This document shows, piece by piece, positions 1 through 5,559 of a DNA stretch of 6,699 bases. Source of the stretch: Deltaproteobacteria bacterium (lineage in GTDB: Bacteria > Desulfobacterota > Desulfobacteria > Desulfobacterales > JAFDCJ01); the NCBI GenBank assembly GCA_024277475.1, contig JAJRVC010000084.1, positions 1 through 6,699 of the forward strand. Direction: 5' to 3'. A model generated the notes under the pieces. It ran no database searches and was not told the origin of the DNA. It worked only from the letters and a program-made list of their open reading frames with translations. Made by a program: the position numbers and the translations under genes. Every line of letters starts with the position of its first letter. The stretch's first letter is position 1.

Positions 1-447
1 TGCTGGGGGTCGCTGATTTATATCAATTCATAAGCCGCCGGCATCGATCAGATTTGCACCCGTCAAGCATGCCCTCGCGGTAACGGTAGAACCTTTTAAA
101 TTCTCATCCCGACAGGTCGGGGTGGCTTATGGATTGAGTAGTTAAATCAGATAAATAGCTGGATTTAAATAGTTATTTTATTTATTAAAGCCATGAAAAA
201 TTCAAATACCAAAATTCAAATCAGTCGGATGCGTCGTAAGATGTCAGTAAACTGATCGGACTGTTTAGGAAATTGGTTTTTTTTACTTGGATATTGTTTG
301 GAATTTGAGTATTGTGATTTGGAATTTTAGTGCAGTATCTCCGGCGAATGGGTTCGTATGAAACTCCGCCTGGCCGGAACAGTGAATTGATCGAACGTAG
401 AACATCGAATATGGACAATAATTTTGAATCTGTAACAGGGGGACGGG
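1..447. other. Non-coding region upstream of cutA
   Basis: No gene can be supported here. It holds the inverted-repeat element at 13-150; AT-rich phrase repeats at 195-221 (AAATTCAAAT-type) and, in opposite orientation, at 287-330 (TTTGGAATTT-type); a 6-bp inverted repeat TCCGGC (340-345) with GCCGGA (373-378); and a phrase GAACGTAGAACATCGAA at 393-409 that has a shorter relative at 878-890. A 27-codon open stretch ending at TAA 81-83 could be the tail of a gene lying left of the window, but it resembles nothing I know. Confidence 0.6.
13..150. repeat. 138-bp imperfect inverted-repeat element
   Basis: Two consecutive stems can be read directly. Bases 13-20 (CTGATTTA) are the exact complement of 143-150 (TAAATCAG). 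After a small asymmetric internal loop (21-22 against 138-142), bases 23-39 pair with 121-137: 15 Watson-Crick pairs plus two G-U pairs if transcribed. Inside, 108-113 (CCCGAC) pairs with 116-121 (GTCGGG) around a 2-nt gap, leaving a roughly 65-nt interior with no obvious strong fold. The element could be a structured RNA, a small non-autonomous mobile element with terminal inverted repeats, or a bidirectional terminator-like palindrome. I recognise no riboswitch or known RNA family. No convincing target-site duplication flanks it. Confidence 0.55.
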
Positions 448-795
448 ATGAAAATAATTTTTGTTTATATGACAGCCGGCGACAAGGATGAAGCTGAAAA
501 AATCGCGAAAGAACTGGTAATCTCCAGGCTGGCGGCATGTGTCAACATTCTTGACAATATGAACTCTTTTTATTTGTGGGAAGGAGAGATACAGGATGAC
601 GCGGAAGTGGTCATGATTGCTAAAACGACAGAGGAACGCATGCCGGAGTTGATTGAAAAAGTCAGATCAATGCACAGTTATGACTGCCCCTGCATTGTGA
701 GTCTGCCCGTTTTGGGCGGGTCTCAGCCCTTTTTGGATTGGATTGCAAGTAATAGTTCATCGCCAGGCGCAAAGAACGCTGAGAGTAAATTTTAA
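448..795 (+). CDS. cutA: CutA-type divalent cation tolerance protein
   Basis: This is a 115-residue protein of the CutA1 family, small cytoplasmic proteins that form very stable ferredoxin-like trimers. CutA was named for copper tolerance in E. coli, but its biochemical role remains unsettled. Family hallmarks are visible: an N-terminal strand ending in VYMTA (6-10), the LAACVNI segment (28-34), the Y-x-WEGEI strand (42-48), a KTT motif (59-61), the conserved HSYDCPCIV block (76-84; usually HPYE-x-P-x-I) and the late DW pair (97-98). The core ends near residue 100, the normal family length. The last 15 residues are a low-complexity tail rich in Ser, Ala, Lys and Asn. The ATG is preceded by a G-rich Shine-Dalgarno stretch (AGGGGGA, 437-443). 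The gene stands alone: the next gene is convergent. Identity is very secure. Confidence 0.96.
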   Translation: MKIIFVYMTAGDKDEAEKIAKELVISRLAACVNILDNMNSFYLWEGEIQDDAEVVMIAKTTEERMPELIEKVRSMHSYDCPCIVSLPVLGGSQPFLDWIASNSSSPGAKNAESKF

Positions 796-810
796 TGTTT
801 CTTTATCTTA

Positions 811-845
811 GCCCTGAACGTTGACCCTGAACCTGTGAACGGTTC
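811..845 (+). repeat. TGAACC-type phrase repeat, copy 1
   Basis: A stretch 15 bp after the cutA stop is built from CCTGAAC/TGAACC units. It includes CCCTGAACGTTGA followed by CCCTGAACC, the same arrangement as the copies at 4774-4803 and 6197-6230. Its end, GAACC (829-833) and GGTTC (841-845), forms a short hairpin, but no T-run follows, so I do not call a terminator. Confidence 0.6.
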
Positions 846-1000
846 CATTCGTTTATAAAAAAGATAGAATTCCTTCATTCGACGTTCATTTTTTTTAGTT
901 AGCCCATCATGTGAAAATAGCAAAGACCAAAGTTTCTTTTCCGATCAGACTGGCCGTTTTTTTTTGGTCAGAGGCGGCACTTATATGTAATAAAACCAAC

Positions 1001-1017
1001 ACTCCCTTTCAGGGAGG
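1001..1017 (-). terminator. Possible intrinsic terminator of the lipoprotein gene
   Basis: Read on the minus strand, CTCCCT-GAA-AGGGAG (1016-1002) forms a 6-bp GC-rich stem with a 3-nt loop, followed by TGTTGGTTTTATTA. It lies about 50 bp beyond the lipoprotein stop codon. The T-tract is interrupted, so strength is uncertain. A second small hairpin, CCCGC-N3-GCGGG, sits at 1028-1040. Confidence 0.45.
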
Positions 1018-1066
1018 AAACAGTGCCCCCGCCGAGCGGGATCTTCGACGGGCCCTCTGGTCCCGG

Positions 1067-2200
1067 CTATCTACTTCCGGCCCCCCTAAACTTCACCCGT
1101 ATAAACCGCGGCCGGTATAGCCGGGTATCCCCCGCCATTTTATAAAAATCAGTGGAATTGGCCACATAAGTGATGATCAGTTCATCCGGAGCTGCAGACA
1201 GCTCCGGGTGGCCCTTGGCGGCATAACACAAAATGTCCTCACGCCGGCTCATTTCCGGGCACTGATATAATGTTACGGGATCACTCCAAGGACCCATGGG
1301 GTTGGAAGCAAAGCGGGCGGCAATACTCTGAGGGAGGCTGCTTTCGCTGTAAACAACGATGAATTTTTTTAGGGCCTCAAGATAAGACACCGAATATTCG
1401 TTGGCCATGTCGGCACAAAGACGCTCTGCTTTTTTATAATCAGCAGACCAGCTACCGTTGACATAAAAACGCCACTGGTCGAATTTTAGCAAGCCATTTT
1501 CGGGCACCCGCGCCAGCGTCATGGATTTGTGGTGAAAACCGTCAATGACATCTTCGGCTGTGCCGTAAATATAAAGCCAGGGACCCTTTTTCAGTATCCA
1601 GGAGCCGAAGAAAGTACCGGCAGACGAAGAAAAATCTCCCCATGGTATTCTGTACTGGGCAATTCGCCACTGGTCCGGGGGATCCCCGGGATTGGCGACA
1701 TGCCCCAGCCAGGTCGCAATTATTTTAAAACCGGCTTCCGGAGGTTTTTCCGTGCGTTCGATCTGAATCAGGAAAAGAACCAAACCCTGCCGGGTAAGCA
1801 CGCCATGGTATAGCCAGAACCATCCGCGGCCATCGGCGGGCCGGATAAAGGCTGCAGGTTTGTCATCCGCTGTGCGCCCATGATAAAAATCCAGCGAGAC
1901 TTCAGACGGAAGCATTCCGTGCTGAAGGGCAACGGTATTATTGACGAGGGTGGCGTTGACATGCGCGCCGTTTCGTGTGTCACCCAGCCAGGTGTCCCCA
2001 AACAGCCACAGGGTTACATCATCTGAAAGGGGTATGGAATAAGCGCCATCGGCCCCCGTCCACCCCTTCTCGTTATCAAACAGCGCATCATAGCGGGGCA
2101 GAACTTCAACCCTGACTCCCGGTTGATGCACGCAAGCCGCAAGCAGGAAAATAGCAAAGGAGCAAACGATTTTAAGGATATGTTTTCTAAAGTTCATCAT
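1067..2200 (-). CDS. DUF4185-like outer-membrane/periplasmic lipoprotein
   Basis: A 377-residue secreted protein. The N-terminus has a basic start (RKHILK), a hydrophobic core and a lipobox LLAAC with the lipidated cysteine at residue 23; the +2 residue is Val, so outer-membrane sorting would be expected if Lol rules apply. The body matches what I know of the DUF4185/DUF5005-type domain, predicted to be a beta-propeller related to glycosidase folds: GWTGADGAYSIPL (46-58), the LWLFGDTWLG motif (64-73), NEYSVSYLEALKKFIVVYSE (267-286), then GPWSDP (303-308) and YAAKGHPELS (326-335) followed by a strand ending in YVANS (345-349). Members are uncharacterised enzymes or sugar-binding proteins; no catalytic residue can be assigned. 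Start: tandem ATGs at 2200 and 2197 with only a weak upstream purine stretch. It lies 19 bp after the truncated ATPase gene, so co-transcription is possible. Family assignment is from memory of motifs. Confidence 0.85.
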   Translation of the reverse strand: MMNFRKHILKIVCSFAIFLLAACVHQPGVRVEVLPRYDALFDNEKGWTGADGAYSIPLSDDVTLWLFGDTWLGDTRNGAHVNATLVNNTVALQHGMLPSEVSLDFYHGRTADDKPAAFIRPADGRGWFWLYHGVLTRQGLVLFLIQIERTEKPPEAGFKIIATWLGHVANPGDPPDQWRIAQYRIPWGDFSSSAGTFFGSWILKKGPWLYIYGTAEDVIDGFHHKSMTLARVPENGLLKFDQWRFYVNGSWSADYKKAERLCADMANEYSVSYLEALKKFIVVYSESSLPQSIAARFASNPMGPWSDPVTLYQCPEMSRREDILCYAAKGHPELSAAPDELIITYVANSTDFYKMAGDTRLYRPRFIRVKFRGAGSR

Positions 2201-2219
2201 AAATTCTTAACAACGGGCA

Positions 2220-2879
2220 TTAACCTCCCACAGGAATCGTTAACAGCTGCTCGAAACTGATAATTCCGGAGAAAAAATCGGCGTCCTCTATTCCCAGACC
2301 CAGTTCACCCGCATAGATGGGTATGGGTCGCACTGTGAACTGGTTCGGAAAAACAAGATGCCGATCCCGTACACAAAGCGAAACTGAAACACGGCCACGG
2401 AAGCCGGTATTGTTTAATATATTCACATCAATCCAGGATGAGATTGATCCGCACAGCACTAAGATCAGTTTAGGATGCTTGGAAAGTTCGGTATCCCATG
2501 CAATTTTCAACAGGCCGGGGAAATCCCGGTCGCCTAATGCCATCCAGGAAATTTCATCCAGGAGAACAACGGTTTCTGACTTACCAACAACAGAATTGAG
2601 GAGGCTGAATGCCTGCGCCCATGAATCGGGGACTAAAGCGGGTAGGGAAGTGCTTTTAGACAGTTGTGACCCGAATGCAGCCAGCTGGTCTTGTTTTTTT
2701 GTGCCTTTTCGTGGGGCAAGACCCTGAATATCGATAAAATTGGCGGCATGCTTACCGAACTCCTCAATCAATCTGCTTTTTCCAATACTTCTCCTTCCTT
2801 TGCAGACTGCAATTGACGATTTATTTAAATCGAGCAGAGATTTAAGGGATTTAATCTCTTCATATCTATTTAAAAACAT
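2220..2879 (-). CDS. C-terminally truncated AAA-type ATPase (DUF234-associated family)
   Basis: From the ATG at 2879 this encodes 219 residues. Residues 1-165 read as the P-loop domain of the prokaryotic ATPase family in which an AAA-like domain is followed by a DUF234-type C-terminal region: an N-terminal FLNRYEEIKSL, Walker A GRRSIGKS (28-35; K34, S35), Walker B VVLLDEIS (104-111; D108, E109), a sensor-like VLCGSISSWI (141-150) and NNTGFRGRVSVSL (156-168). Family members are usually about 450-480 residues. Here the sequence stops resembling the family near 168 and ends at 219, so the lid and C-terminal domain are missing. The next gene starts 19 bp on, leaving no room for them, and neither alternative frame continues for long. 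It may be a degraded remnant or a retained single-domain protein. The upstream in-frame extension to 2981 lies in the repeat array; the ATG at 2879 has a G7 stretch (2890-2884) 4 nt before it. Confidence 0.8.
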   Translation of the reverse strand: MFLNRYEEIKSLKSLLDLNKSSIAVCKGRRSIGKSRLIEEFGKHAANFIDIQGLAPRKGTKKQDQLAAFGSQLSKSTSLPALVPDSWAQAFSLLNSVVGKSETVVLLDEISWMALGDRDFPGLLKIAWDTELSKHPKLILVLCGSISSWIDVNILNNTGFRGRVSVSLCVRDRHLVFPNQFTVRPIPIYAGELGLGIEDADFFSGIISFEQLLTIPVGG

Positions 2880-2913
2880 ATAACCCCCCCTAGTTTTTCC
2901 TAATCGCTTGTAA

Positions 2914-3059
2914 CGTGAACGGTACTGGAAATCAATGAGAAAGGTCACGAAAATAAGAAAATAGGTAATACGTGACTCCAACTATACGAGGGGAAAGTGT
3001 CACAAAAATCAGAAAACCGCAAAAACGTGACTCAAATGATGAGGTTAAAATGAGTCACG
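2914..3059. repeat. Array of alternating GTCACG / CGTGAC sites, 55-bp period
   Basis: Half-sites occur at 2914 (CGTGAAC, imperfect), 2944 (GTCACG), 2971 (CGTGACTC), 2999 (GTCAC), 3026 (CGTGACTC) and 3052 (GAGTCACG). From 2944 on, successive cores start 27, 28, 27 and 28 bp apart with alternating orientation. The units 2944-2998 and 2999-3053 are exact 55-bp tandem copies in register; their first 35 bp match at 28 positions and the rest at 8 of 20. Between each GTCAC and the following CGTGACTC lies an A-rich 21-22-bp stretch. The array ends 35 bp upstream of the ATPase start, so an operator or leader role for that gene is the simplest reading. The sites are inverted and the intervals are themselves partly conserved, so it is not a CRISPR array. 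Confidence 0.7.
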
Positions 3060-3114
3060 AAAAATGAGCGAACAAAATAATTGGACACTTCCTGTTTCAA
3101 AAGAAAGAACAATA

Positions 3115-3160
3115 ATTCTTGGGTAAGAATCGTAATATTCTGAAATTATGACTATAATTT
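3115..3160. repeat. Two small AT-rich inverted repeats
   Basis: ATTCTT-gggt-AAGAAT (3115-3130) and AAATTAT-gact-ATAATTT (3143-3160) are perfect palindromes with 4-nt loops, 12 bp apart. They could be protein-binding sites or weak hairpins. No function can be assigned, and in AT-rich DNA such structures arise by chance fairly easily. Confidence 0.4.
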
Positions 3161-3252
3161 ACATAAACAACCATTCGACTTCGCTGCAAGCCCGCCTTCA
3201 GTTTGGTGGATAAACGATTCAACGAGGTCTGTACTCTATGCCCTTTTTGTCC

Positions 3253-3274
3253 GCAACCAGCAAAGCAACCAGCA
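3253..3274. repeat. Perfect 10-bp direct repeat abutting a stop codon
   Basis: GCAACCAGCA occurs at 3253-3262 and 3265-3274, separated by AA. The second copy directly abuts the complement of the CoA-transferase stop codon (TGA, 3277-3275). It may be a simple slippage duplication. Confidence 0.5.
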
Positions 3275-4690
3275 TCAAGTTTCCAGCTTAATTTTACCCT
3301 CATACAGACAAACTCCGTTGGGAGTTTTGTCCAGGTAACCCCCAATGGATTTTGTAAACAGCGGATCTTCGTATATACTGCGCAAGAATTCCTCACGAAA
3401 TTGCGGATGGGCAATGCTGGCAATGGCCATGGCTTTTTCGCCGGAAGTCAGTTCACGTAAATCGGCGATGCCGTATTCGGTGACAATGACCACCCCGTCA
3501 TAGGCACTGGCTGTAAGACCGATTCCCGGCGGGTGCATCCTGACAATTTTTGACTCGCCTTTCGTGGTAATGCTTTTTATGGCGATGATGGGGGTCCCAT
3601 AGTCCCGATCGTTTAACGCCCGGATAAAATCCGGCTGGCCGCCCACACCGCTGTAATATCGCCGGGGGTCGATAAAATCCGCCCAGACATTGCCGAACAT
3701 ATCGACCCCAATAGCCGTATTTACCGAGATAAAAGGGCTGTTTTTACGGATGGTATCAGCTGAATTGGTGTAGGCTGAAGGCCGCATTTGAACTCCGGTG
3801 CGCATGTGGACGAAATCGTACAGTTCTCTGGAACCCATGATCAGACTGGTGGTGCTGTATCCCAGATTGGCTTTCTTTTTACGATTGGTGACAATGCCTT
3901 TTTTTTCCAGCAGCATTAAACCATCGCCATAGAGCTCGGTCTGAATCCCAAGGTCCTTATAACCGGCATCTTTAATGGTTCCAATGACGGCATCCGGAAT
4001 CTTGCCGATGCCAACCTGCAGGGTGACATTGTCGTAAATGAAATTGCTTGTTATCAACTCGCCGATTCTGCGTTCCTCCGGCGATAAATTCTCAAAATCC
4101 GGTGCCGCAAAATGATAAACCGGTTTAACCTGCTCCTCAATCAAATAATCAATAGACTGAGCGTCCACCACGCTTTGTCCCTGGGTAAACGGCATGCTGT
4201 CATCGAGTTCCGCAATGACCACTTCGGCATGATCAATAGCCGTATGCAGTGCCTCAACGGAGAGCCCCAGACTGTATTCGCCGGTATGTTCGTTTTGACG
4301 CACCTTAAAAAAAACGACATCCGGTTCGTATTTGCGGCCCTTGGAGATCAAACTGACCAGATTGGCCAGGGTACAAGGCAGATAATATGCACGGCCCTCA
4401 TTGGCCGCCTTTCTGACGTCTCCCCCTGAAAAAGTGGAGTAAGTCATCACCCGGTCCTGCAACCCTTCTTCAACATAGGGGACCGGACCCTGCAGCAGCA
4501 TGTGGACCATTTTAATGAACGGCAAGCGCGGCCGGCGCAATTTGACGGCACGGGTCAGCGCCGCCAGGGAAGCCGTCGGAGTGGCGGCGTTGGATCCGAC
4601 ATAGCACGTGATTTCATCTTTTGTTCTAAATTTTTGGGCGATCACCCCGGCAATTTGATCGAGAGCGATGATTTTGGGCTGGGTATTCAT
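3275..4690 (-). CDS. Acetyl-CoA hydrolase/CoA-transferase family protein
   Basis: A 471-residue cytoplasmic enzyme of family I CoA-transferases, in the acetyl-CoA hydrolase / 4-hydroxybutyrate CoA-transferase group. These enzymes move CoA between acyl-CoA and a free acid through a glutamyl-CoA thioester. Visible motifs: VGSNAATP (31-38) near the N-terminus, VGIGKIPDAV (226-235), GIQTELYGDG (248-257) whose E252 is the likely catalytic glutamate, the glycine-rich CoA-site loop GVGGQPDF (348-355), and VTEYGIADLRELT (403-415). Length fits the family. Start: the ATG at 4690 has an AAGGAG Shine-Dalgarno (4703-4698) 7 nt upstream. An in-frame extension to 4771 exists but runs through the TGAACC phrase repeat and lacks a ribosome site. 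Substrate cannot be told from sequence: acetate with succinyl-CoA, butyryl-CoA or 4-hydroxybutyrate are all possible. It is transcribed divergently from the pilin cluster and alone in its unit. Confidence 0.92.
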   Translation of the reverse strand: MNTQPKIIALDQIAGVIAQKFRTKDEITCYVGSNAATPTASLAALTRAVKLRRPRLPFIKMVHMLLQGPVPYVEEGLQDRVMTYSTFSGGDVRKAANEGRAYYLPCTLANLVSLISKGRKYEPDVVFFKVRQNEHTGEYSLGLSVEALHTAIDHAEVVIAELDDSMPFTQGQSVVDAQSIDYLIEEQVKPVYHFAAPDFENLSPEERRIGELITSNFIYDNVTLQVGIGKIPDAVIGTIKDAGYKDLGIQTELYGDGLMLLEKKGIVTNRKKKANLGYSTTSLIMGSRELYDFVHMRTGVQMRPSAYTNSADTIRKNSPFISVNTAIGVDMFGNVWADFIDPRRYYSGVGGQPDFIRALNDRDYGTPIIAIKSITTKGESKIVRMHPPGIGLTASAYDGVVIVTEYGIADLRELTSGEKAMAIASIAHPQFREEFLRSIYEDPLFTKSIGGYLDKTPNGVCLYEGKIKLET

Positions 4691-4706
4691 AGGGGATCTC
4701 CTTAAG

Positions 4707-4743
4707 CGTTCACAGGTTCTGGGTTCACCGTTCTGGGTCACCT
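4707..4743 (-). repeat. TGAACC-type phrase repeat, copy 2
   Basis: On the minus strand it reads as repeated GAACC/GTGAACCC-like units, ending 16 nt before the CoA-transferase start codon. Its part 4715-4733 is the imperfect complement (16 of 19) of 4776-4794, so the two facing repeats could form a stem with a 42-nt loop. Confidence 0.55.
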
Positions 4744-4744
4744 T

Positions 4745-4771
4745 TTGATACAAGCTGTCTTTGTTTTTCAA
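4745..4771 (-). promoter_or_regulatory. Weak sigma70-like promoter candidate for the CoA-transferase
   Basis: On the minus strand TTGAAA (4771-4766), 15 bp, then TATCAA (4750-4745). The spacer is shorter than the ideal 17 bp, so this is tentative. It falls in the loop between the two facing phrase repeats; transcription from it would leave a leader of about 50 nt. Confidence 0.25.
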
Positions 4772-4773
4772 CT

Positions 4774-4803
4774 CGGAACGTTGAGCCCTGAACCGCTCAA
4801 CCT
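4774..4803 (+). repeat. TGAACC-type phrase repeat, copy 3
   Basis: Bases 4776-4803 match 6203-6230 at 27 of 28 positions; the one difference is G at 4785 against A. The shared text begins GAACGTTGA and ends CGCTCAACCT with a CCCTGAAC in between. Confidence 0.75.
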
Positions 4804-4985
4804 ATGTAAGATATTGATCCAAAGTTAGCATATTTTTATATGGGACGTAAAGCGCAGGCAATAAAAGCTGATGTGGCCGCAAAAAGGCACAAAAAACACA
4901 AAAATAAAATTTTACACTTAATAATTTCAATTGGTTGTAAGATTTGCTGCTATCGTTCGCAACTATCTAAAACCTCAGCTTTTTC

Positions 4986-5014
4986 TTGACTTCAATCGTT
5001 GTTAATAATAATAA
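4986..5014 (+). promoter_or_regulatory. Sigma70-like promoter candidate for the pseudopilin genes
   Basis: TTGACT (4986-4991), a 17-bp spacer, then TAATAA (5009-5014). A start of transcription near 5020 would give a leader of about 45 nt before the ATG at 5065. The position also argues against the in-frame TTG at 4999 as start codon, since that would lie inside the promoter. Confidence 0.5.
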
Positions 5015-5064
5015 TATCTACACCGTTAAGCAAAGATTGCAAACCCCATGACAATGAAACCAAA

Positions 5065-5559
5065 ATGACCCGAAACGACAATGGCTTTACATTAGTCGAA
5101 GTGATTGTTGTGGTGGTGCTGATCGGCATCATTGCAGCCGTCTTATTCACGCGGTCCATCTCCACCGATCAGATAAATCTTGTCGGCGAGGTGGACAAAA
5201 TACGAAACCACATCCGTTACGCCCAATCCATGGCCATGAAACGCAACGAGGCGTGGGGCTTTAAAAGCGACGGCCTTTCACCGGCAAGATATTGGATTTT
5301 TAGCGGCGGCGATCCGGATACCGCATCGAATCAGGTCCTGCTGCCCGGAGAAACGGCCATCAAGGTCGTTCTGCCGGGCTCTCTATCGATGACATCGGTG
5401 ACTGTTTTTTTTGACAATTACGGCAAGCCTTATAGTGCCTATACGGATGCGTCTAATAACACGCCGCTTTCAAGTGGATTAGCCATAACCGTTTCAGGCT
5501 CAGGGTCCCCAAAGAACTTGACGATAACCCCGGAAACCGGATTGATCCTCACCCAATGA
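5065..5559 (+). CDS. GspH/FimT-like pseudopilin
   Basis: From the ATG at 5065 this is a 164-residue type IV pilin-like protein. The leader MTRNDNG is followed by a prepilin peptidase site G7/F8, with Glu at +5 (E12) and a hydrophobic helix at roughly 8-30 (VEVIVVVVLIGIIAAVLF). After the helix, DKIRNHIRYAQSMAMKRNEAWGF (44-66) matches the helical stretch typical of GspH/FimT proteins, and the C-terminal strands (VTVFFDNYGKPYS, 112-124; NLTITPETGLI, 151-161) fit the same fold. It would sit in the inner membrane and, after cleavage, join the tip of a pseudopilus. No clear Shine-Dalgarno precedes 5065; an in-frame TTG at 4999 is the alternative start but overlaps the promoter candidate. It overlaps the next gene by 4 bp (ATGA), which suggests translational coupling. 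FimT of type IV pili is the main alternative identity. Confidence 0.85.
   Translation: MTRNDNGFTLVEVIVVVVLIGIIAAVLFTRSISTDQINLVGEVDKIRNHIRYAQSMAMKRNEAWGFKSDGLSPARYWIFSGGDPDTASNQVLLPGETAIKVVLPGSLSMTSVTVFFDNYGKPYSAYTDASNNTPLSSGLAITVSGSGSPKNLTITPETGLILTQ

Larger units (their letters stand above)
2880..3274. other. Intergenic region between ATPase and CoA-transferase genes
   Basis: No gene is supported. The ATPase-proximal half holds the GTCACG/CGTGAC array (2914-3059). The middle has two small AT-rich hairpins (3115-3130 and 3143-3160). The CoA-transferase-proximal end has a perfect 10-bp direct repeat (3253-3274). On the minus strand 3' of the CoA-transferase stop I see no convincing intrinsic terminator. 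Confidence 0.6.
4691..5064. other. Divergent intergenic region
   Basis: This separates the CoA-transferase (-) from the pseudopilin cluster (+). It contains the AAGGAG ribosome site of the former, two oppositely oriented TGAACC-type repeats (4707-4743, 4774-4803), a phrase GTGGCCGCAAAAAGGCAC running into CA/A-rich DNA (4873-4912), a 9-bp inverted repeat AAAAGCTGA (4863-4871) with TCAGCTTTT (4975-4983), and a promoter-like sequence at 4986-5014. No gene is supported. Confidence 0.6.

Noticed and set aside
3..83. Open frame at the left edge that could be a gene tail (ends TAA 81-83)
   Set aside because: Only 26 sense codons, no recognisable motif, and it overlaps the inverted-repeat element. 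It cannot be told from chance.
221..538. Minus-strand 105-codon open frame overlapping the start of cutA
   Set aside because: It lies across AT-rich phrase repeats and antisense to the clear cutA gene; composition is not protein-like.
922..970. GACCAAA (926-932) with TTTGGTC (963-969) and the T9 run as a terminator for cutA
   Set aside because: The loop is about 30 nt and the T-run is inside it rather than after the stem, so it does not have terminator architecture.
911..1120. Plus-strand 69-codon open frame starting GTG between cutA and the lipoprotein gene
   Set aside because: It has no ribosome site, overlaps the end of the well-supported lipoprotein gene on the other strand, reads through hairpin-rich intergenic DNA, and its translation resembles nothing I recognise.
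2880..2981. N-terminal extension of the ATPase to a start at 2981
   Set aside because: The extra 34 codons lie in the repeat array, the family begins at FLNRYEE, and the ATG at 2879 has a G-rich ribosome site.
2914..3059. CRISPR array
   Set aside because: Half-sites alternate in orientation, are only 6-8 bp, and the intervals are partly conserved; repeats and spacers do not have CRISPR proportions and no cas gene is present.
3061..3252. Insertion-sequence remnant between the array and the CoA-transferase gene
   Set aside because: There are small palindromes and a short open stretch on the minus strand, but no transposase motif, paired terminal repeats or target duplication that I can show.
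3203..3460. Plus-strand 85-codon open frame
   Set aside because: Mostly antisense to the C-terminus of the CoA-transferase, with no ribosome site or recognisable domain.
4691..4771. N-terminal extension of the CoA-transferase to 4771
   Set aside because: The extra 27 codons are a translated phrase repeat; the ATG at 4690 has a well-spaced AAGGAG.
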